DNA of 64,000 nt from CALAMC01 sp964459465. GTDB lineage: Bacteria; Zixibacteria; MSB-5A5; GN15; PGXB01. This document shows positions 53,756 to 63,109 of the stretch, in pieces (position 1 is the stretch's first letter; every line of letters starts with the position of its first letter). A program made the translations under genes and the position numbers. The stretch lies in NCBI GenBank assembly GCA_964459465.1, contig CAYWLR010000002.1:62001-126000 (forward strand). Reading direction: 5' to 3'. The notes under the pieces were generated by a model that worked only from the letters and a program-made list of their open reading frames with translations, was not told the DNA's origin and ran no database searches.

Positions 53756-56491
53756 ATGACATTGTCAGTCGAAAAACCGTCCCAGCCAATTTTCGCGATT
53801 ATATTGTCTTTACTAATCACGTGGTCGGTCACCCACGCCGCGACAATGAATACTGAAAACCCACCGTTCGTTTCAGATAACCTTAAAACCCGCCAAGTTC
53901 CCGAAAAACAGACACAAATAAAAATCTCCGATCAGGCTAATATTTCACGGGTAATCGTCAAGTTTAATGAGGGCCTTGACATCCGCATCGACGGCAATGA
54001 ATTCGTATCGAAAACGAACAAGTCAGATTTGTCGCAGCTTAGAAGTATTCTGGCAGAATCAGCCAATAACCACAAAAAGCCTCTCGTCGATAAACCCGAA
54101 AAAAGCCTGACAAGTCTTAAAGCATCACTTGAAAATTCTTCTCGTATTACGCTGGCTGATTTCAACTTATATTATAGTATAGAGGTTTCATCCCCAGCCG
54201 AGGCGGAAAGATTGGTCAACGACTTAAACCGCCTTGACATGGTCGAAATAGCCTACCCGGAGCCGGTGCCGGAAGTCGCCGAGGATGTCGACCCGCCCAC
54301 GCCCGATTATGAACCGTTTCAATATTATCTTGTCGGAGCCCCTTATGGGGTTGACGCCGTTTATGCCAATACACTTCCCGGTGGTGACGGCACGGGCGTT
54401 AAAATCATCGATATCGAATACGACTGGACTGAAGCTCATGAGGATTTGGAATCGGCGGTCGGGGGTACGATAACCGCGGAAGGCAATATCTACGGCAAAC
54501 ATGGCACGGCTGTTATCGGCGAGATGATCGCCGGCGACAACGGTTACGGCGTCACGGGTATCTGCCCCGGAGCGGAAATCGGGATGGTTTCGGTATCATC
54601 ATTGAGTGTGGCCGGAGCCATCCTGCTGGCGATGGAACACCTTCAGCCCGGTGATTTTATTTTAATAGAATTGCATGCTCCGGGTCCCAGATATAATTAT
54701 CAGGTTCGAGAGGACCAGCTGGGTTATGTTTGCATGGAATTCTGGCAAGCCAATTTCGATGCCATTCAATATGCCTGGGCCGCCGGAATAATCGTTATCG
54801 AACCGGCCGGCAACGGTGCCGAAAATTATGATTCACCACTCTATGGTCAAATGTTCGACACCACCTACCGTAATTCCCACGCCATTATGGTCGGCGGCGG
54901 CGCACCACCCACCGGATCATCGGGCCTTGACCGGTCCCGCATGAGTTGGTCTAATTATGGCCAGCGGGTCAACTTGCAGGGTCAGGGCAGTCAGGTTTAC
55001 ACCACTGGCTATGGCTATCTGTTCAACGGCAACGGGGATCTCAATCAGGAATACACGGCCACCTTCGGCGGGACTTCCAGCGCTTCGCCCATTGTTACCG
55101 GGGCCGCTGCCTGTCTGCAAGGATACTATAAAAACCTGTATGGTGCTCCGGCCGGGGCCGATTATATACGCGATGTTCTGGTAGCGACCGGTTCACCGCA
55201 ACAGGGCAATACGGCCGAGCATATCGGACCACGCCCCGACCTTGCCGCCGCCATCGCAGTGCTGTCGCCTCCCCCCTCGCTTTCGGTAACGCCGCTTTAT
55301 ATCGATACTGCCATTGTTGCCGAATCCGTTAACTACCTGACGGCTCGACTGCATAACGGCTCGACCTTGAACGCTCTGGATTTTTCGATCAACATCCCTG
55401 ACAGCCTGGCCAAAGCTTCTTCCTGGCTTGATGCTTTTCCGCTGTCCGGTCAAATTCCGGCTGCGAGTTACAATGACATAAGCATTACCATCGATGCCTC
55501 CGGGTTACCCGAAGGAAATACTGTCTATAAAGGTGTTCTTGAAATAGCCTGGGGACCGGCCGGAGGATCACTCGATTCGCTGTCGTTTTTGCCTGTATTT
55601 TTCAATATTCCCTGTACCGAGGATACAACATACACCTCAAGCGATAACCAGGACCCCGATGGCCCCCAGTTCAACTGGATCGATATCACTGCCATCGGCA
55701 CCGTTATTCCCCGCTCGCATTATTATAACACCTATAATTACAATGCTCGACTCGACGACGGCACCGCCGGGCCCTACCCCCTGCCGTTTCCGTTCAGTTT
55801 TTACGGAGAAACATACAATCAGGTTTATATAGGCATCAATGGTGCCATCTCGTTCACCAACTCCGAAGTTAATTCCAACGGGTATTACTCCGGCTTTGCC
55901 ATCGACAAAACTCCCTTTGAAACATTTATCCCGGTTTTCTGGAATGACCTGGTCCTCGACGCCGATGAGTTTGGCGGGCACGGGGACATCTATCGGTACA
56001 ACAGCCCCGGTGGTGATTCGGTCGTCATACTCTGGTATCAAATCGGCAACTTCAACAATATTCTCGACACGCTGACGACGTTCGAAGTGATCCTGACTCG
56101 CGATGGCGATATAAACATGCAGTACCTGTCAGTCGGCACGTCGGGCCTGTCCGGAACGGCGCTGATCGGTGTCAGTAACGGTGTTTGTCATTACGAAGGA
56201 TACCTTCAAAACGGTGAGCCTTCGGAACATGTCGTTACCGATGGGGCCGCCGTAAGATTCGGCAATAACGAAATAAACCCGGTCATGTCCGGCGACGTTG
56301 ACCATTCGGGAAGTCTGAACCTGATTGATATCCTGTTTTTAATCGACGCCATTTACGGAACCGGACCACAACCTTCGCCCCCGGCCGCGGGCGATGTCAA
56401 TTGTGACGGTAATCTCAATTTGCTGGATATATTATACTTGATCGAAGCCATCTATTTTGACGGTAGTAATCCCTGTTACTACAATCCGTGA
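53756..56491 (+). CDS. Secreted S8 subtilisin-like protease with dockerin-like C-terminus
   Basis: A 911-residue exported protein. A signal peptide (FAIILSLLITWSVTHAA, to about residue 29) is followed by an inhibitor/propeptide region (60-170) and an S8 catalytic domain (about 195-505). The triad is Asp219 (KIIDIEYDW), His249 (GKHGTAVIG) and Ser441 (GGTSSASP), with the oxyanion Asn353 (AGNGAEN). A beta domain follows at about 515-620, then a domain with PFPFSFYGETYNQVYIGING (about 660-835). The end holds two dockerin-like Ca-binding repeats (GDVDHSGSLNLIDILFLID and GDVNCDGNLNLLDILYLIE). No type IX sorting domain is present. GGAGG is only two bases from ATG 53756 but eight from TTG 53762, so either may be the start. 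Confidence 0.9.
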   Translation: MTLSVEKPSQPIFAIILSLLITWSVTHAATMNTENPPFVSDNLKTRQVPEKQTQIKISDQANISRVIVKFNEGLDIRIDGNEFVSKTNKSDLSQLRSILAESANNHKKPLVDKPEKSLTSLKASLENSSRITLADFNLYYSIEVSSPAEAERLVNDLNRLDMVEIAYPEPVPEVAEDVDPPTPDYEPFQYYLVGAPYGVDAVYANTLPGGDGTGVKIIDIEYDWTEAHEDLESAVGGTITAEGNIYGKHGTAVIGEMIAGDNGYGVTGICPGAEIGMVSVSSLSVAGAILLAMEHLQPGDFILIELHAPGPRYNYQVREDQLGYVCMEFWQANFDAIQYAWAAGIIVIEPAGNGAENYDSPLYGQMFDTTYRNSHAIMVGGGAPPTGSSGLDRSRMSWSNYGQRVNLQGQGSQVYTTGYGYLFNGNGDLNQEYTATFGGTSSASPIVTGAAACLQGYYKNLYGAPAGADYIRDVLVATGSPQQGNTAEHIGPRPDLAAAIAVLSPPPSLSVTPLYIDTAIVAESVNYLTARLHNGSTLNALDFSINIPDSLAKASSWLDAFPLSGQIPAASYNDISITIDASGLPEGNTVYKGVLEIAWGPAGGSLDSLSFLPVFFNIPCTEDTTYTSSDNQDPDGPQFNWIDITAIGTVIPRSHYYNTYNYNARLDDGTAGPYPLPFPFSFYGETYNQVYIGINGAISFTNSEVNSNGYYSGFAIDKTPFETFIPVFWNDLVLDADEFGGHGDIYRYNSPGGDSVVILWYQIGNFNNILDTLTTFEVILTRDGDINMQYLSVGTSGLSGTALIGVSNGVCHYEGYLQNGEPSEHVVTDGAAVRFGNNEINPVMSGDVDHSGSLNLIDILFLIDAIYGTGPQPSPPAAGDVNCDGNLNLLDILYLIEAIYFDGSNPCYYNP

Positions 56492-56511
56492 TGTAAAAGC
56501 CATATAAAAAG

Positions 56512-56540
56512 CCGCCGCATACCGATGCGGCGGTTTTTTT
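56512..56540. terminator. Strong bidirectional intrinsic terminator
   Basis: CCGCCGCAT and ATGCGGCGG form a nine-pair GC-rich stem with a four-base loop, followed by seven T on the plus strand and preceded by a run of A that serves the minus strand. It ends the protease gene and the convergent nuo operon. Confidence 0.93.
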
Positions 56541-56557
56541 ATGCTTTGAAATTATAT

Positions 56558-58003
56558 CTATATAATCGAAAATATGCTTAACCGCGCCAATTCAACCCAT
56601 ATTTGAGGAATTACACCGAGCACCAGCGTCCCCGCAACGGTTATCAGCAAGACAATAAACATGGCTGGTCGATAGGTTACAGGCAGGAAATCTTTGTCTG
56701 ATTTCATGAAAAAGGCGGCAACGACCACGCGTAAATAATAGTAAACTGAAATCAGGCTATTTAGTATGGCGATGACAGTCAGCCAGATATAGCCGTTTTT
56801 TATGGCTTCGGAAAATATGAAGAACTTGCCCATGAAACCGGCCGTAGGCGGGAAACCCGCCAGCGCGAACATGAACAGCGTTAAAACCGAGGCCAGATAG
56901 GGGTGCCGGCTCGACAACCCTTTAATATCTTCGATTTGATTATTACCCCCGGTGCGGCTGTCGATCATTGTGATTATGGCAAAGGCGCCGAGGTTAAAAA
57001 ACATGTACGCCGCCAGATAGTACACTGCCGATGATACCGCTCCTTGTCCCCCGGCCGTCAGTGCCACCATGACATACCCGGCATGAGCAATCGAGGAATA
57101 CGCCAGCATCCTTTTGATGTTATTCTGAAAAATGGCCAAAATATTGCCGACGGTCATGGTCAGGACGGCCAGGACCCAGAAAACCATGGTTAAATCCGAA
57201 AATTGGCCAAATCCGAAAACAAATATCCGGAACAATGCGGCGAACCCGGCCGCTTTGGGCCCGACCGAAAAATACCCGGTAACCGGCGTCGGCGCCCCCT
57301 CATATACATCCGGGACCCACATATGAAACGGCACGACCGCCACTTTAAAGGAAAACGCCGCCAGAACCATGATGGCTCCGGAATACAGTAACATTTCCGA
57401 TTGCATTTTCAAAAACGTGAAATCTGCCAGAATGCGGCGCAAATCGGTCGTCCCGGTGGCGCCATAAATCAGGGCAATGCCATAAACCAGAAAACCGCTG
57501 GCAAAGGCCCCTATAATAAAATACTTGATACCCGATTCGCCGGAATAATTATCGCGCCGCGCCAGACCGGCCATAACGTACAGCGGAACCGACATTATTT
57601 CCAGACCCAGAAATATCACAAGCAGGTCGGTGCTCGAAGCCATCAGCATCATCCCCACCGTGGCAAACATTATCAGAACATTGTACTCATGGCTGTCGAT
57701 ATTTTTGGCGACGAGGTAATCACGGGACATCAGAATGGCGATGATTCCGGTTGAGATAAAAATAATGCTGAAAAAGACGGAAAAATTATCGATCGCGACC
57801 ATTCCGTAAAATCCTGATTGAGGCGCCGCCCATTGCATGACGGCATAAATCAGACCGACCGCCATGGCTCCAACTGACAACACCATCATCAGACCTCTAT
57901 TGCGAACCATGTTGCCAAGTAATAGTATTGCCATCGCCGCAACGGCGATCACCAAATGCGGTGTCAACAATCCGAAATCAATTGCCGCAGATCTTATATC
58001 CAT
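56558..58003 (-). CDS. nuoN: NADH-quinone oxidoreductase subunit N
   Basis: A 481-residue membrane-arm subunit of complex I with about 14 membrane helices and the antiporter-like fold. Visible motifs include the central Lys and Glu helices (FLGLEIMSVPLYVMAGL; FKVAVVPFHMWVPDVYEGAPTPVTGYFSVGPKAAGFA) and IKRMLAYSSIAHAGY. It pumps protons with NuoL and NuoM. It is the last gene of the nuo operon in this window and is separated from nuoM by a small glutaredoxin-like gene. Confidence 0.95.
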   Translation of the reverse strand: MDIRSAAIDFGLLTPHLVIAVAAMAILLLGNMVRNRGLMMVLSVGAMAVGLIYAVMQWAAPQSGFYGMVAIDNFSVFFSIIFISTGIIAILMSRDYLVAKNIDSHEYNVLIMFATVGMMLMASSTDLLVIFLGLEIMSVPLYVMAGLARRDNYSGESGIKYFIIGAFASGFLVYGIALIYGATGTTDLRRILADFTFLKMQSEMLLYSGAIMVLAAFSFKVAVVPFHMWVPDVYEGAPTPVTGYFSVGPKAAGFAALFRIFVFGFGQFSDLTMVFWVLAVLTMTVGNILAIFQNNIKRMLAYSSIAHAGYVMVALTAGGQGAVSSAVYYLAAYMFFNLGAFAIITMIDSRTGGNNQIEDIKGLSSRHPYLASVLTLFMFALAGFPPTAGFMGKFFIFSEAIKNGYIWLTVIAILNSLISVYYYLRVVVAAFFMKSDKDFLPVTYRPAMFIVLLITVAGTLVLGVIPQIWVELARLSIFSII

Positions 58004-58052
58004 AGTAATTCCCGTCTAACCGGCATCAACTGAAGCCGTCAGTCTATATACG

Positions 58053-58265
58053 TCAGCCGCCCCCAAAACCGACCTGGACTTTGGCGTCTTCGACTATGAC
58101 CGGCACCATGGCCTTTCCCCCGGCCAACCTTATCGCTTCGTCTCGAGCGCCCTTGACGTCAAAAACATTGATTTCCTTGAAATCCATCCCATTGTTTTTA
58201 TAATGTTCCTTCGCCGCCGCACAGTAGGGACAGCCCTTTTTTGTATAAATAGTAACTTCAGGCAT
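58053..58265 (-). CDS. Glutaredoxin-like protein of the Uxx-star type (Cys form)
   Basis: A 70-residue thioredoxin-fold protein with VTIYTKKGCPYCAAAKEHY (Cys12/Cys15 as CPYC), the middle EINVFDVKGARDEAIRL, the cis-Pro segment AMVPVIVED and the C-terminus VQVGFGGG. The GFGGG end and length match the Uxx-star family, in which the first Cys of CxxC is often selenocysteine; here both positions are Cys codons (TGT) and no internal UGA exists. It starts inside the nuoM stop (TAATG), so it is made from the complex I transcript. Its role there is unknown; thiol redox maintenance of the complex is one possibility. Confidence 0.8.
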   Translation of the reverse strand: MPEVTIYTKKGCPYCAAAKEHYKNNGMDFKEINVFDVKGARDEAIRLAGGKAMVPVIVEDAKVQVGFGGG

Positions 58266-59842
58266 TACTTATCACCATCCGCTTTGACAATACAGGTGTT
58301 GCCGCCAATCATGCAATCTGCGCCAGTCGGCTTATCCGCATTAGTCTGGTCTGCGGGCCTGGCGTTATTAACCATGGCCACCAAATTTTTGACTGCCGGT
58401 TCCATCCTCTCAAAGAACGGTTTGGGATAAACCCCTATCCAGAATATTAATATTACCAGCGGTATCAGTATGAGTTTTTCCCGGAGGTCCAAGTCCTTCA
58501 GGTTTTCATTGGCCGGGTTGGTAATTTTCCCAAAAATTACTCGCTGTAACATCCAGAGCATGTAACACGCCGCCAGAATGACCCCGCTCGCGCCGATAAT
58601 GGCGTAGGTCGGATTGGCTTTATATGTCCCCAGAAGTATCAGAAATTCTCCGACAAAACCATTGGTCAACGGCAGACCGATCGAGGACAGCGTGACGATC
58701 ATGAAAAAGGTCGAGAAAACCGGCATGCTCTTTGATAATCCCCCGAAATCGGCGATCAGGCGCGTGTGCCTTCGCTCATAAATCATGCCGACAATCAAGA
58801 ATAGCGCCCCGGTCGAGATGCCATGATTGATCATCTGTATTACCGACCCTTCCAAACCCTGCACATTTAAAGCCATCATGCCCAGCATGACAAATCCAAG
58901 ATGCGACACCGAGGAAAACGCCACCAGCGATTTGACGTCACGTTGCACCATCGCCACCAGAGCGCCATAGACGATCCCGATCAAAGCCAAAATAGATATA
59001 AACGGGACAAACTGCAACGACGCTTCCGGGAATAGCGGCAGACATATCCGGACAAAACCATACGTGCCCATTTTTAACAATACGCCGGCCAGAATGACGG
59101 AACCGGCCGTAGGTGCTTCCACATGGGCGTCCGGAAGCCAGGTATGAAAAGGCCAGATCGGCACCTTGATTGCAAAGGCCAGCGCGAACGCCAGAAACAT
59201 ATATGTTTGCGCGCCCAGCGGTATCGGCATTCCGTATATTTTCAACAAATCGAATGAGTATTCTCCTGAATAACCGTGATACATGAAGAACAAATACAGC
59301 AATGCCACCATCATAAGAAGCGAACCGAACATGGTGAAAAGCACGAACTTGATGGCCGCGTATAGTTTCCTCGGGCCGCCCCAGACACCGATGATAAAAT
59401 ACATCGGCACCAGCATCGCTTCCCAGAATACATAAAACAAAAACAGGTCGAGTGCGACAAAGACCCCGATCATCCCGGTTTCAAGCAACAGCAGCGATAT
59501 ATAGTACCCTTTCACGGCTTTCTGGATTGACGTCCACGAAGAAATCATGGCGATGACCGTGAGAATCGTCGTCAGCATGATGAGCAATAAAGATATGCCG
59601 TCAATGCCCAGATGATAACTTATCCCGAAAGCCTTGATCCAGGGGATATTGACCTCGAATTGCATGCCGCTGGCAACCGGCTCGAACATGGCATACATCC
59701 AGACTGACCATAAAAGAGTTATAAAGGCAATAATAAGCGCCACGCCCCGGATCGTGTCGGCCCTGTCGCGCGGGACGAACAAAAGCAGAGCCACGCCCAA
59801 AAGCGGGAAAAACGTCACCAGTGTCAAAATCTGCTGTTCCAT
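58265..59842 (-). CDS. nuoM: NADH-quinone oxidoreductase subunit M
   Basis: A 525-residue antiporter-like proton-pumping subunit of complex I. Motifs are SYHLGIDGISLLLIMLTT, FYVFWEAMLVPMYFIIGVWG with the conserved Glu, AIKVPIWPFHTWLPDAHVEAP with the Lys, and VKSLVAFSSVSHLGFV. A 40-residue hydrophilic C-terminal tail with two cysteines (GADCMIGGNTC) is longer than usual. It starts one base after nuoL and overlaps the next gene by one base. Confidence 0.96.
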   Translation of the reverse strand: MEQQILTLVTFFPLLGVALLLFVPRDRADTIRGVALIIAFITLLWSVWMYAMFEPVASGMQFEVNIPWIKAFGISYHLGIDGISLLLIMLTTILTVIAMISSWTSIQKAVKGYYISLLLLETGMIGVFVALDLFLFYVFWEAMLVPMYFIIGVWGGPRKLYAAIKFVLFTMFGSLLMMVALLYLFFMYHGYSGEYSFDLLKIYGMPIPLGAQTYMFLAFALAFAIKVPIWPFHTWLPDAHVEAPTAGSVILAGVLLKMGTYGFVRICLPLFPEASLQFVPFISILALIGIVYGALVAMVQRDVKSLVAFSSVSHLGFVMLGMMALNVQGLEGSVIQMINHGISTGALFLIVGMIYERRHTRLIADFGGLSKSMPVFSTFFMIVTLSSIGLPLTNGFVGEFLILLGTYKANPTYAIIGASGVILAACYMLWMLQRVIFGKITNPANENLKDLDLREKLILIPLVILIFWIGVYPKPFFERMEPAVKNLVAMVNNARPADQTNADKPTGADCMIGGNTCIVKADGDK

Positions 59843-59843
59843 A

Positions 59844-61784
59844 TTATCTCAATATAAAATAGCCCATGAGAATAATGGCGCCGCCCAGAAAAACGGTTAC
59901 ATATGTTCTCATATTTCCGGTTTGCATACCCCGCACGTCGCTGGATATAAAGCCTATAAGCGTGGCCATGCCATTGGCAATGCCATCGATTATCATTACG
60001 TCGATTATTTTCCACAAAAACAGCGAGCCGTTTATGATAGGCCGAACAATAACGGCACCGTATATCTCGTCGATATAGTACTTATTGTATAACATTTTAT
60101 AAAGGCCGGACAGTCTCTGCCTAATCCACCCGACCATGGCGATATTTTTCAGATACAAGTAATATGCCGCATAAATAGCGGCCAGTATCAGAATTACCGA
60201 GCCGATCATGAGGACAAGTTCCGTAGCCGTATCGTGTCCCGCCGAAGCCAGGGCATGCCCGCCGGTCGCGCCGGTCGCCATTTTGCCCATAACCGGCTCC
60301 AGAAATTTTTCAAAATGATTGCCGCCGCCGAGTACGTGTGGTATTCCAACCCAACCGCCGACTATAGACAAAATGGCCAGGATGACCAGAGGCACGGTCA
60401 TCATTTTGGGCGATTCATGCAAATGATGCTTGGCATGTTCATCCATCCTCGGCTCGCCGTAAAACGTCAAAAATACCAGACGAAACATATAAAAAGCGGT
60501 CAACAGGGCCGTAAACAGGGCAATCGCCCAGATAATCGGCGAACCGTAATCAGAGGAAAACGATTTCCATAAAATTTCATCTTTGGAGAAAAATCCCGAC
60601 AACCCGGGAATCCCTGCAATGGCCAATGTCGCAAAAAGAAAAGTGATAAACGTCGTTTTCATCGGCCGCTTCAACCCGCCCATGAAGCGCATGTCCTGCT
60701 GACCAGCCAGAGCGTGAATTACCGACCCGGCACCGAGAAAGAGCAGGGCTTTGAAAAAGGCGTGAGTCATGAGGTGGAATATCCCGGCCGTGAAGGCCGC
60801 CACCCCGCAGGCAACGAACATGTAACCGAGTTGGCTGACCGTGCTGTACGCCAGCACCCGTTTGATATCATTCTGGGTCAGGGCAATCGTGGCCGCCATC
60901 AGGGCCGTGGCACAGCCCACAATCGCCACCACCGCCAGGGTCGCAGGGGCCATCATATAGAGAGCATTGGAACGCGCGATCATGTACACCCCGGCCGTAA
61001 CCATCGTGGCGGCATGAATGAGAGCCGATACCGGCGTCGGACCTTCCATTGCGTCCGGCAACCACACATACAACGGAATCTGGGCCGATTTACCGGTAGC
61101 GCCGATAAATAAAAGTAATGTCGCCGCGGTAATCAGCGTCCCGCCCGCCGCGAACACCAGGGGCGCTTGTTTGAAAACGACGGCGAAATCGAGCGAACCG
61201 ACCTGCCAGAAAATAATGAACAGACCCAAAAGAAAACCGAAGTCGCCAATGCGATTTACTATGAACGCCTTCTTCCCCGCATCCGAGGCGGATTGCTTCT
61301 CAAACCAGAAGCCGATCAGAAGATAACTGCACAACCCGACCCCTTCCCAGCCAACAAACATCAACAGGTAATTGTCGGCCAGAACCAAGGTCAGCATAGA
61401 AAACACGAATAAATTCAAATATGTGAAATATCGACCGTAGCCGGGGTCATCATGCATATAACCGACCGAATAAACATGAATTAAAAAGCCGACGCCGCTC
61501 ACGACCAGAACCATCACGGCCGACAAGGGGTCAAACATCAGGCCAAAATCGACTTTAAAAATTCCCGATGGTATCCACGTGAACAGAACTTCATTGAAAA
61601 TCCGTTCCGTTTCCGGCACCGCCAGAAGGCCGAAAAAGGTTTTAAGTCCCCAGAGAAACGCCAGTCCGACCGATCCGCAGCCGATAAGCGAAATCAGCTT
61701 CTTGTTAAGGCGTCCCAGCAACAGGCCGTTGATAAGAAATCCTGCCAGCGGGAAGAGTATTATCAAATATAACGAATGCTCCAT
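59844..61784 (-). CDS. nuoL: NADH-quinone oxidoreductase subunit L
   Basis: A 646-residue proton-pumping subunit at the distal end of the membrane arm. The antiporter core has KVDFGLMFDPLSAVMVLVVS, LMFVGWEGVGLCSYLLIGFW, KSAQIPLYVWLPDAMEGPTP and DIKRVLAYSTVSQLGYM. The C-terminal part holds the long lateral helix region and a last membrane helix (VFLGGAIILMGYFIL). Length is within the family range. It lies between nuoK and nuoM with spacings of only a few bases. Confidence 0.96.
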   Translation of the reverse strand: MEHSLYLIILFPLAGFLINGLLLGRLNKKLISLIGCGSVGLAFLWGLKTFFGLLAVPETERIFNEVLFTWIPSGIFKVDFGLMFDPLSAVMVLVVSGVGFLIHVYSVGYMHDDPGYGRYFTYLNLFVFSMLTLVLADNYLLMFVGWEGVGLCSYLLIGFWFEKQSASDAGKKAFIVNRIGDFGFLLGLFIIFWQVGSLDFAVVFKQAPLVFAAGGTLITAATLLLFIGATGKSAQIPLYVWLPDAMEGPTPVSALIHAATMVTAGVYMIARSNALYMMAPATLAVVAIVGCATALMAATIALTQNDIKRVLAYSTVSQLGYMFVACGVAAFTAGIFHLMTHAFFKALLFLGAGSVIHALAGQQDMRFMGGLKRPMKTTFITFLFATLAIAGIPGLSGFFSKDEILWKSFSSDYGSPIIWAIALFTALLTAFYMFRLVFLTFYGEPRMDEHAKHHLHESPKMMTVPLVILAILSIVGGWVGIPHVLGGGNHFEKFLEPVMGKMATGATGGHALASAGHDTATELVLMIGSVILILAAIYAAYYLYLKNIAMVGWIRQRLSGLYKMLYNKYYIDEIYGAVIVRPIINGSLFLWKIIDVMIIDGIANGMATLIGFISSDVRGMQTGNMRTYVTVFLGGAIILMGYFILR

Positions 61785-61789
61785 GCGCC

Positions 61790-62092
61790 TTACCTTTTCA
61801 TCAAGCTGAATGTATCAGCATTGATCGATTCCCGATTTCTGGATAAGTTAATTATGATCGCCAGGCCGACCGCCGCTTCCGCCGCCGCCACGGCCATGAT
61901 TAAAAACACGAACACGTGCCCGTCCATAAGATTGAGCGACCGTGAAAAGGCGATGATGGCCAAATTGGCGGCATTGAGCATGACTTCGATCGACATGAAC
62001 ATAACTATCAGATTCCGAGATATAATCACTCCGGTTACACCGATCGCGAACAGCATCGCACTTAATATCAAATAATGCGTTATTGGAATCAT
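61790..62092 (-). CDS. nuoK: NADH-quinone oxidoreductase subunit K
   Basis: A 100-residue three-helix membrane subunit (MrpC-like). The second helix carries IVMFMSIEVMLNAANLAIIA with the conserved proton-path Glu, and VFLIMAVAAAEAAVGLAIII has the second conserved Glu. Its start overlaps the nuoJ stop by four bases (ATGA), so translation is coupled. nuoL follows after five bases. Confidence 0.96.
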   Translation of the reverse strand: MIPITHYLILSAMLFAIGVTGVIISRNLIVMFMSIEVMLNAANLAIIAFSRSLNLMDGHVFVFLIMAVAAAEAAVGLAIIINLSRNRESINADTFSLMKR

Positions 62093-62625
62093 GTCACTTC
62101 CTTTTCCTTGTCGGCCTTATCGCGACGCGCCATCAGCACCGCCCCGATAACCGCCACCAGAAGCAGAATCGACGTCAGCTCAAACGGCAACAGGTATTTG
62201 GTATAGAGTAATTCCGCGACGGGTGGGACACTTCCAAAGCCCGGATTGAGATGCCCCGACGTCCCGGCCAGATTCGTCGACCGGGAAACCGTATGAACGA
62301 CGGCGGCCAGTTCGAAGATCAGCACCAGAGAAAAGATCAGTTTGGTCGCCACGCCGACTTTGCCCCGATCGTATCCGAATTTTTCCCCGCGAAGATTCAA
62401 AAGCATGATGACGAATAAAAACAGCACCAGAATCGCGCCGGCGTAAACAATGATTAACAGTGCACCGACAAACAACGCCTCCAGCTGGATATACAACACC
62501 GCCTGCGCTACCAGAGATAATATCAGATACAACACCGATGCCACCGGATTGCGCTGGGCAATCATCATGACGGCGCCGCCGATGGCGATCAGAGCCGATA
62601 TGTAAAATATTATGACTTCCAGCAT
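62089..62625 (-). CDS. nuoJ: NADH-quinone oxidoreductase subunit J
   Basis: A 178-residue membrane subunit of complex I with five hydrophobic segments. The recognisable middle is AQRNPVASVLYLILSLVAQAVLYIQLEALFVGALLIIVYAGAILVLFLFVIMLLN, with the pi-bulge helix Tyr-Ala-Gly. It connects NuoH to the antiporter subunits. It ends inside nuoK and starts two bases after nuoI. Confidence 0.95.
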   Translation of the reverse strand: MLEVIIFYISALIAIGGAVMMIAQRNPVASVLYLILSLVAQAVLYIQLEALFVGALLIIVYAGAILVLFLFVIMLLNLRGEKFGYDRGKVGVATKLIFSLVLIFELAAVVHTVSRSTNLAGTSGHLNPGFGSVPPVAELLYTKYLLPFELTSILLLVAVIGAVLMARRDKADKEKEVT

Positions 62626-62627
62626 AG

Positions 62628-63101
62628 CTAAAATATCCGTCTCACTTTTCTTATTATTCTCTTGAACGGCTTTTCTTTTTTGGGACGGTTGGCCAGCATT
62701 TGCTCTTTAGTATAAATAAACGAATCGCGGTTGTCATCCGAAAATTCATATTCGTGTCCCAGGAATATGGCTTCCTCCGGACAAGCTTCCTCGCAATACC
62801 CGCAATAGATGCAGCGCAGCAGGTTGATTTCATAAACATTAGCGTACCGTTCGCCCTTTTCGTTTTCCGCCCCTTCCATATAGATGGCATCGGCCGGACA
62901 AGACGCCGCGCATAAACCGCAACACACGCACCGCTCCGAGCCGTCGTCGTATATTTCCAGATAATGTTTACCGCGGTACCTCGGAAACATCTCCTGTTTC
63001 TCATAGGGATACTTGCGCGTCACCGGCTTTTTAAACAGGTGTTTGAGGGTGGTTAAAAAACCCTTCGGCAAGGCGATAAATACGGTACGGATAAAATTCA
63101 C
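62628..63101 (-). CDS. nuoI: NADH-quinone oxidoreductase subunit I
   Basis: A 157-residue peripheral subunit with two [4Fe-4S] clusters N6a and N6b. The ligand motifs are CVCCGLCAASCP and CIYCGYCEEACP. It passes electrons from the hydrophilic arm towards NuoB. Basic N- and C-termini (KGFLTTLKHLFKKP; RPKKEKPFKRIIRKVRRIF) are expected to lie on the membrane. It is eight bases downstream of nuoH. Confidence 0.95.
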   Translation of the reverse strand: MNFIRTVFIALPKGFLTTLKHLFKKPVTRKYPYEKQEMFPRYRGKHYLEIYDDGSERCVCCGLCAASCPADAIYMEGAENEKGERYANVYEINLLRCIYCGYCEEACPEEAIFLGHEYEFSDDNRDSFIYTKEQMLANRPKKEKPFKRIIRKVRRIF

Positions 63102-63109
63102 TGTCTCAC

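Noticed and set aside
58053..58265. Selenocysteine codon in the Uxx-star-like gene
   Set aside because: Both positions of the CxxC motif are TGT codons and the only UGA is the terminal stop.
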